Below, one piece after another: positions 1-5,594 of a stretch of 7,142 bases of DNA; position 1 is the stretch's first letter; every line of letters begins with the position of its first letter. The stretch covers positions 1 to 7,142 of the forward strand of contig PLYB01000170.1 of assembly GCA_003151655.1 (NCBI GenBank), read 5' to 3'. The notes under the pieces were generated by a model. The model was not told the DNA's origin, did not search any database, and saw nothing but the letters and a program-made list of their open reading frames with translations. Source of the stretch: Gallionellaceae bacterium. GTDB lineage: Bacteria > Pseudomonadota > Gammaproteobacteria > Burkholderiales > Gallionellaceae. A program made the translations under genes and the position numbers.

Positions 1-67
1 ATGTTAAGTTAGCGCTTATGGGCCTTCGCCGGTATGACGGATTCTCGGCCCGATGGATTATTTGGGT

Positions 68-319
68 TCATCGTTTCTTGCTCACCAGCGACGCAGCATC
101 GAAATCAGCCAGATTCCGTGCCTTGCCTTTTGACGGGGCAGTCACCATGCCAGCGCATGCGGAAATACTGGTTGCATTGACTGGACGAGAGACCACCAGC
201 CGCACCCCGTCCGGCTCCTCGATGATTTCCATCTGCGATCCGGCCATTAGACCAAGCCTGCGCCGAATGTCGGCAGGCAGCACGATCTGGCCTTTCGAAG
301 AAACGGTCATGGTTGTCAT
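68..319 (-). CDS. AbrB/SpoVT-fold antitoxin, VapB-like, apparently orphan
   Basis: This 83-residue protein has the AbrB/MazE/VapB swapped-hairpin DNA-binding signature at residues 4-44: T-V-S-S-K-G-Q-I-V-L-P, then a short helix D-I-R-R-R-L-G-L, then a glycine turn and the strand G-V-R-L-V-V. The C-terminal 40 residues (A-G-M-V then K-G-K-A-R-N-L-A-D-F-D) resemble the toxin-binding tail of VapB antitoxins. In this family the protein binds its own promoter and neutralises a co-encoded PIN-domain RNase. The ATG at 319 follows a weak GAGAT site, and a second in-frame ATG lies three codons later. A toxin gene would be expected directly downstream, below position 68. The 67 bases present there show no start codon or PIN motif, so the antitoxin is orphan or its partner was displaced. 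The family call is firm; the VapB subtype is inferred. Confidence 0.85.
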   Translation of the reverse strand: MTTMTVSSKGQIVLPADIRRRLGLMAGSQMEIIEEPDGVRLVVSRPVNATSISACAGMVTAPSKGKARNLADFDAASLVSKKR

Positions 320-348
320 GTTGATCTCATGAATTTGCTGATATGCAT

Positions 349-357
349 ACTATAGCA
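349..357 (-). promoter_or_regulatory. Candidate extended -10 promoter of the antitoxin gene
   Basis: Read on the minus strand the sequence is TGCTATAGT, an extended -10 (TG-N-TATAGT) about 30 bases upstream of the antitoxin ATG. No convincing -35 is seen, which is tolerable for an extended -10 promoter. The 8-base palindrome TATGCATA at 342-349 overlaps the expected transcription start and is a plausible site for autoregulation by the AbrB-type protein. This is pattern matching only. Confidence 0.4.
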
Positions 358-383
358 CGATGGCTTACCGAGTAAGACGTGAA

Positions 384-424
384 TTACAGCGTATCCGCAA
401 ATCATTAATCCTTGGGCGCTGTAA
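384..424. repeat. Inverted repeat TTACAGCG / CGCTGTAA
   Basis: TTACAGCG at 384-391 is matched perfectly by its inverse CGCTGTAA at 417-424, with 25 bases between. It lies between the end of the Trp-rich gene (stop at 447) and the antitoxin promoter. The spacer is long for an intrinsic terminator and no T-run follows in either direction. An operator pair or the ends of a very short inserted element are alternatives. Function is unknown. Confidence 0.35.
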
Positions 425-446
425 GCACAACTATTCCAATCCGCTC

Positions 447-1310
447 TTATGTCCACAGGCTCTGACGAATCCCAATGAGCGCAACCATCATCGCCTCATC
501 TTCGTCGTCATAACTTTTTTCTATGATGTCCATCGCCTCCAGCAAGCGTTTTGTTTCAGCGCGTTCTTCGTCAGTTTTATCATTGAAGTGCATTGGCCAT
601 GAGTCCTCATCTTCATCCGAATGTTTCGCACGTTTGCTCTCACAGAATGCATTCCAGCCGGATTCGACATAAGGGTCTGGGCGATGCGGGCGAATGTTTT
701 TCCACCAGTCATACAAGCGCTTTTGTTCCATTGCGGCGAGTGCTTGCGGAGTGAGTGTGCCGCATTTTGGGTCGGCCTTGTCCATCCATTCGTCGTCGAA
801 TTTTAGATTACTCTCCCATTCGAGATAATCCAGTCCAGCAGCCGGGCAACGCCATACTCCCCAGCGCAAGCAGCGCCAACCACCTCGCCACCACGGCAAT
901 TTGTATTGCGCACGCTTTTCATCGTCCCATATGCAATGCATCCATGCTTTTTCGACTTCAATAAAATCAACCAGCTCGATGAACATGCCTTGCAGCAGGC
1001 GATTATCAATTGAATGATATTCACCCGGTTTCAGCCCCGTTTTGATGTAATGCGTTTTGCTCACATAGCGATTAAACAAATAGTAACGGGCATCGCAAAC
1101 TTTATCGTAAGGCCACCAAATAAAGTTTTGCGCTGCATTGAGGAATTCTTCATTGAACCAGTAAACGCCAGGATGATTTTTGCGCACATCCCGCCGCCAT
1201 TCGGACCATTCTTCAGAAGTACCGCTGCGCATTTTTGGGCGTGCGCCGAACGTGGTAGAAACCCACTTGGCAAATTTGCTGCACGACCAGTAGTTAGCTC
1301 TTTGTGCCAT
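447..1310 (-). CDS. Uncharacterised tryptophan-rich protein, 287 residues
   Basis: I do not recognise a named domain. The protein has 21 tryptophans in 287 residues (about 7%), many in pairs or clusters: W65-W66, the block W140, W141, W145, W150, W153, and W202-W203. The middle (residues 70-165) looks like a compact fold, with Y-Y-L-F-N-R-Y, D-N-R-L-L-Q-G-M-F and E-V-E-K-A-W-M-H. The last 60 residues are highly acidic, with D/E runs around 231-237 and 268-272, and end in I-G-I-R-Q-S-L-W-T. There is no signal peptide or transmembrane segment. The overall look recalls uncharacterised phage-type proteins, but that is memory, not a search. The ATG at 1310 follows AAGGGA at good spacing. The gene begins 44 bases after the Bro-N gene ends, on the same strand, so the two are probably co-transcribed. 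The uninterrupted frame among broken neighbours suggests it is functional. Confidence 0.8.
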   Translation of the reverse strand: MAQRANYWSCSKFAKWVSTTFGARPKMRSGTSEEWSEWRRDVRKNHPGVYWFNEEFLNAAQNFIWWPYDKVCDARYYLFNRYVSKTHYIKTGLKPGEYHSIDNRLLQGMFIELVDFIEVEKAWMHCIWDDEKRAQYKLPWWRGGWRCLRWGVWRCPAAGLDYLEWESNLKFDDEWMDKADPKCGTLTPQALAAMEQKRLYDWWKNIRPHRPDPYVESGWNAFCESKRAKHSDEDEDSWPMHFNDKTDEERAETKRLLEAMDIIEKSYDDEDEAMMVALIGIRQSLWT

Positions 1311-1354
1311 TTATAATCCCTTGATTAGCCAGCATAGCGGGACAACAGCTTTAC

Positions 1355-2218
1355 TCAGTTCTCGCCCTTTTTCAGCTTCTTCGGTTTCGCACCTGCCAGC
1401 TGTTTGAAGTTCTCCGACGAGATCACCGGCTTACCAGTCTGTTGCTCGATATCCTTGCGCGTCCTGCCCGCAACCGCGCCGCCATCTTTTGCGTCTTTCG
1501 TGAGCGGCTCCATCCCCTGAGAATCCCGATCCCGGTGCAGCTTTGTGGTGGTCGCCTCGGCAAGCATAGTGAGAATGAGTTCGATGTCGGTCATGTGGTC
1601 GCGCAGGTTCTCCCGAGCTAAAGACTTCACCTGCTTGTATTCGTCTACCTTGAGATCGAAAGCACCATGCATAATTTCATTCGTGAGGATAGCGAACTCC
1701 TTGCTGGATGCCGCGCCGCGATCTTTCCACTCATCGGTCAAATCTTGCCGCACCGCGATACCGCGCAAGCGTTTGTCGATCCACTCCTTCGGGTAACCCT
1801 TCTTTTCATAAAGATCCTGCATGCGCCCCATCGCTAGTTCGGGGTTCTCGATTTCCTTCACCCGCTCGTAGCCCACTTGCGCCAACCAGCGTTTGAAAGG
1901 TTCGGCCTTGGTGGATGGAATGGATTGGATGATGCGGAACAAGCCTTCTGTGTTGGCACAGTTAAGGCGCTGAATACCGCCCTCCGTCTCGATGCGAAGG
2001 GGGGTGACAATTTGTCCCCACCCTTGAGATAACTCACTGTCCCGTAGACGCATTTTCTTGATGTAATCGCTAGGATTAACACTATCGGTGAGAACGACCA
2101 CCACATCGGCGACCGTAAACCACCACTCTTCGTTGTGCCAAGTACGACGGATTGCATTTTCCTGAAAAGCAACAGGGTGGTTTTCCGACTCGTTGGGTAA
2201 CGCAGATTTTTTGCTCAT
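1355..2218 (-). CDS. BRO family (Bro-N) protein with DinD-like C-terminal region
   Basis: The N-terminal part (about residues 20-115) matches the Bro-N fold of phage antirepressors and baculovirus BRO proteins. It opens with I-R-R-T-W-H-N-E-E-W-W-F-T-V-A-D-V, and continues through N-T-E-G-L-F-R-I-I-Q-S-I-P and K-A-E-P-F-K-R-W-L-A. The C-terminal half (E-F-A-I-L-T-N, then L-R-D-H-M-T-D-I-E-L, then A-G-R-T-R-K-D-I-E) follows the DNA-damage-inducible protein D pattern, as in chromosomal Bro-N proteins of this length. Family members are presumed DNA-binding regulators; the target is unknown. The ATG at 2218 (M-S-K-K-S) is chosen because GGAGA lies about nine bases upstream. In-frame starts at 2233 and 2242 (ATG) and 2251 (TTG) would add 5 to 11 residues with poorer ribosome sites. 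A highly basic K-P-K-K-L-K-K tail ends the protein. It heads an operon with the Trp-rich gene. Confidence 0.85.
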   Translation of the reverse strand: MSKKSALPNESENHPVAFQENAIRRTWHNEEWWFTVADVVVVLTDSVNPSDYIKKMRLRDSELSQGWGQIVTPLRIETEGGIQRLNCANTEGLFRIIQSIPSTKAEPFKRWLAQVGYERVKEIENPELAMGRMQDLYEKKGYPKEWIDKRLRGIAVRQDLTDEWKDRGAASSKEFAILTNEIMHGAFDLKVDEYKQVKSLARENLRDHMTDIELILTMLAEATTTKLHRDRDSQGMEPLTKDAKDGGAVAGRTRKDIEQQTGKPVISSENFKQLAGAKPKKLKKGEN

Positions 2219-2289
2219 GGTGTTTTTCTCCATGCTCTGCATTATTCCCAATCTAAGTTGTGGGAGTTTAAATGCAAAACGACAACCGC

Positions 2290-2318
2290 ATCGTATAGAA
2301 CGAACGTTCTTCCGTCAA
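2290..2318 (-). promoter_or_regulatory. Promoter of the Bro-N operon with embedded palindromic operator
   Basis: On the minus strand TTGACG (2318-2313) is followed after exactly 17 bases by TACGAT (2295-2290), a good sigma70-type arrangement. It lies about 70 bases upstream of the preferred Bro-N start. The spacer contains GAACGAACGTTC (2298-2309), which fits the pattern GAAC-N4-GTTC and also contains the perfect palindrome GAACGTTC. A protein bound there would block RNA polymerase. GAAC-N4-GTTC is the known LexA box core in Gram-positive bacteria, whereas typical proteobacterial LexA uses CTGT-N8-ACAG. Which repressor binds here cannot be told; an unusual LexA, the Bro-N protein itself or another regulator are all possible. 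Confidence 0.5.
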
Positions 2319-2443
2319 GCAATTCAAGATGGGAATTAATCTGCTCGATCACAACGACAGCGCATCAAAATATCGCCCGTAATCCAATCAAAACTGAAGA
2401 GAAATATTGCGACTTTTGAACTATTATGCTTCAATTCGATCCG

Positions 2444-2892
2444 ATGAAAACTGCTGAAATCGAAATTTACGGACATTGTGGTCGCTGTGGCGATAGAGAA
2501 GTTTTCATAGGGTTTGCCCCCGCATCTGTCCTATATAAAAGTAGCTTCCCTGACCTCTTGGACGAAAGCACTGGCAACGGATATCAGCGACGCTTTCATC
2601 GAGAGCATAGCTTGGAGTTCAAACGGTATATACAGCGGTCAGGCGCCAGCACCATCCCACTAACATTTAATATCCGTCCAGAATATTCCACAAGCTGGTC
2701 ATTGCACCACATTGGTGACAAGTCTGGCATGTCGGTCTTAAAAATCAATACCGAGAATGGGCCAGTAATGGCTCAAGTAGATTGCCAGCATCGTTTAGGA
2801 TATTTGCAGACCGACCCGTGCCGCACATAGCTATGGACTTTTTGAATGGGGTTTCCAGTCTAATCCAAGAATGTCCGCCTAACGCCATTTAA
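2444..2892 (+). pseudogene. DGQHR-domain protein remnant, frameshifted and truncated
   Basis: The open part encodes an N-terminal region ending in V-D-C-Q-H-R-L-G-Y-L, which aligns with the signature of the DGQHR family (related to DndB of DNA phosphorothioation systems). The usual glycine is replaced by cysteine, which may be a subfamily variant or a mutation. The frame then hits TAG at 2828-2830. Shifting by one base near 2804-2808 restores A-D-R-P-V-P-H-I-A-M-D-F-L up to TAA at 2890-2892, so a one-base loss is likely. Even so the product would be only about 150 residues, far shorter than the family's usual several hundred. Two ATGs (2426 and 2444) are possible; neither has a ribosome site, and 2444 (M-K-T-A-E-I-E) looks more natural. 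It ends one base before the convergent HNH gene's stop, which suggests its 3' part was lost when that block arrived. Confidence 0.6.
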
Positions 2893-2893
2893 G

Positions 2894-3739
2894 TCAGACT
2901 TTAAAATGCCTATCAAGCTTGAGAACTTCATGGTAGCCATTCGGATATGAAAGCGTCAGTGATTCCCGGTCAAAAATGGGATCGGCTTTGTGGATAGCAG
3001 TATGATGATTTGGGCAGATTACCATCAGGTTGTCGTAATCGTTGTTCATCGAGAGTACAAACTGGATAACGTGGTGAACTTCGACAATTTTTTGATCGTA
3101 TGGCTTTCCGAAGTTTTCTCCACAGATTTGGCATCGAAAGTCATAGAGCGTTTTCAAGTCTTCGCCAATCGAACGATCAAGCTTGCGAACTTTTGCCATT
3201 TGTGGACGCATTACTATTGAAGCAGATTCATCGCGACGAGCAAAATCCCCGTACCTTTCAAATTCCACTTCAGACATGCCTGCCAGCATGGTATTGGCCA
3301 TGCGGAGTTCAGATTGCGTAATCGCCTCAACAACCAAAACATCTTGGCGTGCGGTTGTATATAGAACAAAATATTCCCTGCTATCTTCTGGCAGGCGTAC
3401 CTTTCTTCTTTGCACCTGCTCACGTTCCTTTTTCAGATAAGCATAACTAGCTGGAAATAGTTGCTGGAGTTTCTGCGGAAGCCCGCTTTTTGCAGTGAAA
3501 CGAATCTGCACCATGTCTGCGTGACGAGGGTACCTCTCTCGATCAAAGTTCTGGTTGATCAGCATTGCTTCGTATGGCTGACCATCTACCAGAAGTGTGA
3601 TACCCCTGCCAACTCCCCGCTCATATTCATTGAGCAGATTCCTGAATATCATCTGGATACGAACCGGAATCGTCAACCCCTCGTGGAGCAGCGACCAATC
3701 TACTTCCTTGCGATAGATGTAGGATTCGTCAAGGCTCAT
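2894..3739 (-). CDS. HNH endonuclease
   Basis: This 281-residue protein has a clear C-terminal HNH nuclease domain: C203-Q-I-C206, then E-V-H222-H223-V, then N237-L, then C242-P-N-H245-H246 and H250. The Cys pairs would hold structural zinc, while the His-His, Asn and final His residues form the beta-beta-alpha metal site that cuts DNA. The first 185 residues (P-V-R-I-Q, then L-V-D-G-Q-P-Y-E-A-M-L-I-N-Q-N-F-D) form a separate domain, probably for DNA recognition, that I cannot name with confidence. This layout fits a restriction-type or defence nuclease. No methyltransferase is nearby. ATG 3739 is preferred; an in-frame TTG at 3751 would add four residues, and neither has a strong ribosome site. 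Translation may be coupled to the preceding gene, whose stop is at 3756-3758. All zinc and catalytic residues are present, so the gene is probably active. Confidence 0.85.
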   Translation of the reverse strand: MSLDESYIYRKEVDWSLLHEGLTIPVRIQMIFRNLLNEYERGVGRGITLLVDGQPYEAMLINQNFDRERYPRHADMVQIRFTAKSGLPQKLQQLFPASYAYLKKEREQVQRRKVRLPEDSREYFVLYTTARQDVLVVEAITQSELRMANTMLAGMSEVEFERYGDFARRDESASIVMRPQMAKVRKLDRSIGEDLKTLYDFRCQICGENFGKPYDQKIVEVHHVIQFVLSMNNDYDNLMVICPNHHTAIHKADPIFDRESLTLSYPNGYHEVLKLDRHFKV

Positions 3740-3755
3740 AAAGAATACCAACCGC

Positions 3756-4142
3756 TTACATAATAGATTTCAGGAAACATCTTGATTTATTAATGCTCCC
3801 TCTGTCTTTGACAAAGATATCGATTTGCCTTGCCGGTGAATCTTGTCCAACCTTAATTGTAAAATTCCGGTCAGCGTTAAATTCTTTGAAGCCCAGTTTA
3901 TATAGTAAGCTCCACACATCATCTTCTAGCTGCCGGTCCGCTGGCTTAGGCTTGGTTACGCGAACTGATTTCTTATTGTTTTTGGCTACAGACCAACCAT
4001 CCTGTTCCTCACCCTGAACCTTCGTAGCAAGCGCATCATCATTGGCTGCGGAAACTGTTTTTTCGTCAACACTTTTTGATCTTGCGAGGTAGATAGTTTT
4101 TGCTTCATCCCCTGATACTAACCCGTCAGTAAAACTTCCCAT
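3756..4142 (-). CDS. Truncated N-terminal part of a DGQHR-type protein with nuclease-like domain
   Basis: The 128-residue product resembles the N-terminus of long DGQHR-domain proteins that begin with a restriction-endonuclease-like segment. The visible parts are K-N-N-K-K-S-V-R-V-T-K-P-K-P (54-67), L-E-D-D-V-W-S-L-L-Y-K-L-G-F (72-85) and R-N-F-T-I, followed by A-R-Q-I-D-I-F-V-K-D (104-113). In such nuclease folds the Q-I-D strand carries a metal-binding Asp and the next strand should carry the E-C/E-x-K residues. Here the sequence departs after residue 113 into an unrelated basic tail and stops, so the catalytic core and everything beyond are missing. The ATG at 4142 has a good AAGGGG site eight bases upstream. 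The HNH gene starts 16 bases after its stop. I think it is a remnant still transcribed as the leader gene of the HNH operon. The family assignment is from memory of motifs. Confidence 0.6.
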   Translation of the reverse strand: MGSFTDGLVSGDEAKTIYLARSKSVDEKTVSAANDDALATKVQGEEQDGWSVAKNNKKSVRVTKPKPADRQLEDDVWSLLYKLGFKEFNADRNFTIKVGQDSPARQIDIFVKDRGSINKSRCFLKSIM

Positions 4143-4170
4143 TACTTCCCCTTTTACTCAGTATCACTAA

Positions 4171-4200
4171 TTTTTATTTTTGGTTTACCACTGTTTTCAA
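4171..4200 (-). promoter_or_regulatory. Candidate promoter of the DGQHR-fragment/HNH operon
   Basis: On the minus strand TTGAAA (4200-4195) and TAAAAA (4176-4171) are separated by 18 bases. This would start transcription some 20 bases before the ATG at 4142, leaving a short leader that contains the AAGGGG ribosome site. The surrounding sequence (4143-4200) is clearly AT-richer than its neighbours. No operator palindrome is evident. Confidence 0.35.
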
Positions 4201-4319
4201 CAAACTAAAACGCCATGCAAGCAGCGAGATGCGGGAGTTTCGTTGTGCAAGTGGGGTGAACTGTAGGGAGTTCGCGGGGTGGTGTCAATGACGATGCAAT
4301 GAGGATTACTTAATTTGCA

Positions 4320-4835
4320 TCATTTTTTCTCCCACGGTGCAAAACCAATGGGGCGCTTTTTCTTGGGGTCGGAGGGTGTCATCAGTTGGTGGATGGCTTC
4401 AAATATTGCTTTGAATTTGATGTCGTAGTTCTTTTAAAGCGCAACCAACTTGCGCGACAGCTCGACGTTGGATGCAAGCATCTGCCGTAGCTGCACGAAG
4501 GCGCGCACTACCTGAACACTGGCTTCTATTGCACGTGGAGAGTTAAGCACGCTGGCCGCCATGATGGCGCCATGTTCGGTAAAAGCGTAAGGTGGATAGC
4601 GACGTCCTCCCCATCTTGAGGTGTCAATTTGCGACCTCAAACTCGTCGACTGAGAGTTGAAACATAAAATCTACCGGAAACCGAGCGTATTCCGCTTGAC
4701 CGCACGGTTCAGCGCTTTGGTTTCCACCTCGTAGAGCGCGGCCAAATCATCATCCAGCATGACCCTCTGCCCGCGAATAAGAAATATCTGTGATTCAATT
4801 TGTTCTACAGATGTAATCAATGCCTTATTAGTCAT
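4320..4835 (-). pseudogene. ORF6N-domain protein pseudogene
   Basis: The whole length of an ORF6N (phage-type DNA-binding) protein can be traced. It starts at ATG 4835 after AGGAG and reads I-F-L-I-R-G-Q-R-V-M-L-D-D-D-L-A-A-L-Y. After codon 49 (AAT at 4689-4691) one base is missing, and the family sequence continues in another frame as A-R-F-P-V-D-F-M-F-Q-L. The original frame returns at 4640 with L-R-S-Q-I-D-T-S-R-W-G-G, then Y-A-F-T-E-H-G-A-I-M and V-L-N-S-P-R-A-I. A TAA at 4434-4436 stands where the family has a charged residue, and after it the same frame still gives F-K-A-I-F-E-A-I-H-Q-L-M-T-P and R-P-I-G-F to TGA at 4320-4322. The frame at 4671-4673 also holds a TAG. At least three lesions therefore make the gene dead. 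The remaining open piece (4434-4640) covers only the middle. Confidence 0.85.
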
Positions 4836-4880
4836 CGCCACTCTCCTCGTCTATGGCATTCTACACACTCATCAACGAAT

Positions 4881-5102
4881 TCAAGGCATTTGGGGCTTGA
4901 CGCTCTCTGTCTGCAACCGCAAAAACACGACATATTCAGCCATCACATCCACTGCCACCACTTTCCCCTCTTGCAAAGCTGCCAGATGTTCTTGGGTCAG
5001 GGTCATGACTTCGCCTCCCCAGCGCTTACCAAAAGGCTGTGTGGTTTCTTCCACATCATAGGATTCATCGACGATGGCGAGGACGGGTGTGAGTGCAATC
5101 AT
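4881..5102 (-). CDS. Small conserved-looking protein of unknown function, 73 residues
   Basis: I do not recognise the family. The ATG at 5102 (M-I-A-L-T-P-V) is chosen because AAGGAG lies six bases upstream; an earlier in-frame TTG at 5123 would place that ribosome site inside the gene. The product is acidic in its first third (D-E-S-Y-D-V-E-E) and then reads L-T-Q-E-H-L-A-A-L-Q-E-G-K-V-V-A-V-D-V. That segment looks like a helix followed by a strand of a small globular domain that ends in E-Y-V-V-F-L-R-L. There is no signal peptide or membrane segment. It lies 45 bases upstream of the ORF6N pseudogene on the same strand, so the two were probably one transcription unit. Its reading frame is intact although its partner is broken. 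A role linked to the ORF6N protein is only a guess. Confidence 0.65.
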   Translation of the reverse strand: MIALTPVLAIVDESYDVEETTQPFGKRWGGEVMTLTQEHLAALQEGKVVAVDVMAEYVVFLRLQTESVKPQMP

Positions 5103-5180
5103 TTCGATCTCCTTCTGCTTCAACAGGAATCTTGGTTCGTGGCGTGCCGAGGCGGGGCAATGACCCGCTATTTACAATCC

Positions 5181-5214
5181 GCGTGGGCAGATGAAGCCTG
5201 CCCACCCTACGCAA
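5181..5214. repeat. Inverted repeat, GTGGGCA...TGCCCAC hairpin
   Basis: GTGGGCA (5183-5189) pairs perfectly with TGCCCAC (5199-5205) around a nine-base loop. The outer bases GCG and CGC (5181-5183 and 5212-5214) also match, if a five-base piece present only on the right arm is skipped. This shape (GCGTAGGGTGGGCA-type arms) resembles short dispersed intergenic repeats seen in proteobacterial chromosomes. Dispersal cannot be tested within the window. No T-run follows, so it is not a typical terminator. Confidence 0.4.
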
Positions 5215-5265
5215 GCTGGGTCAATCGGGACAGGATCAGCATCATTGTTTCCTTCCTCGGTGCGA

Positions 5266-5288
5266 GGTGGTCACAAATTGTGACTACC
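5266..5288. repeat. Long palindrome GTCACAAATTGTGAC with extended arms
   Basis: GTCACAA (5270-5276) and TTGTGAC (5278-5284) are perfect inverse arms around a single A. The outer bases GGT (5266-5268) and ACC (5286-5288) extend the symmetry with one G/T mismatch between, giving 10 of 11 matching pairs. A dimeric regulator site is the natural reading. An alternative is a leftover coding fragment, since related sequences can encode V-T-N-C-D or S-Q-I-V-T in Bro-N or ORF6N genes. No gene fits around it here. Confidence 0.5.
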
Positions 5289-5292
5289 CGTT

Positions 5293-5308
5293 AGTGAATT
5301 TCTTCACT
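5293..5308. repeat. Small hairpin AGTGAA-TTTC-TTCACT
   Basis: AGTGAA at 5293-5298 pairs with TTCACT at 5303-5308 across a four-base loop, just before the duplicated prfB end. It is AT-rich and short and has no T-run in either direction. It might mark the junction of the insertion or be chance. Confidence 0.3.
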
Positions 5309-5313
5309 TGAAG

Positions 5314-5377
5314 CTAAACCCCTAAACTGGCCGAAATAAAACCATCCAGATCGCCCTGTGTGTTGCCGATTTCATAG
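5314..5377 (-). repeat. Divergent duplicate of the prfB 3' end (candidate att site)
   Basis: Read on the minus strand this encodes I-Y-E-I-G-N-T-Q-G-D-L-D-G-F-I-S-A-S-L-G then V and TAG, the end of release factor 2. Against the true end at 6385-6466 there are 58 identical of 64 aligned bases, plus two gaps of 6 and 12 bases (two and four codons, K-Q and M-L-D-G). The six differences are four silent third-position changes, one Val/Ile change and TAG for TAA. Similarity stops at the stop codon on one side and fades after 5377 on the other. The two copies are direct repeats about 1 kb apart around the Fic gene. This fits an attachment-site remnant in which an element brought its own prfB tail. 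No integrase is in the window. Confidence 0.7.
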
Positions 5378-5594
5378 ATTTGAGCGCAAGTGTATAGCAT
5401 CCCGCCAGCATAGGCATAGCAGATCGTCTGGAACGAGTGGTGCTGTGCCATTGAGTTTGCCGTAAAATACCGGGCAACACGAGAGGCGCTAAAGTCCATG
5501 AGTAAAAAGAAACCTCAGGCAACGGAATCCAAACGGGCTGTTCTTGCCGCCTGCGCCAAGTCGTGCGAAGATAAAGTCTCAAAGGAAAAACAAG

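Larger units (their letters stand above)
5103..5313. other. Gene-free stretch with hairpins and a palindrome
   Basis: Together with the prfB repeat and the Fic leader (5314-5594) this forms the longest stretch without a convincing gene start. It contains three separate symmetrical elements, listed individually. Longer open frames crossing it, such as plus 4800-5294, have no family-like sequence and no ribosome site. No clear promoter for the small gene starting at 5102 could be picked out. Confidence 0.5.

Noticed and set aside
18..332. 104-codon open frame on the plus strand
   Set aside because: It is opposite the well-supported AbrB-type antitoxin and has no motifs.
4800..5294. 164-codon open frame on the plus strand
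   Set aside because: It runs opposite the small unknown gene and through hairpins; no recognisable sequence or ribosome site.
5293..5308. Hairpin as an intrinsic terminator for the small gene or prfB tail copy
   Set aside because: The stem is six AT-rich pairs and no T-run follows on either strand.
5455..5497. TTGAGT and TAAAAT as a Fic promoter
   Set aside because: The boxes are only six bases apart, and no good -35 lies at 16-18 bases from TAAAAT.
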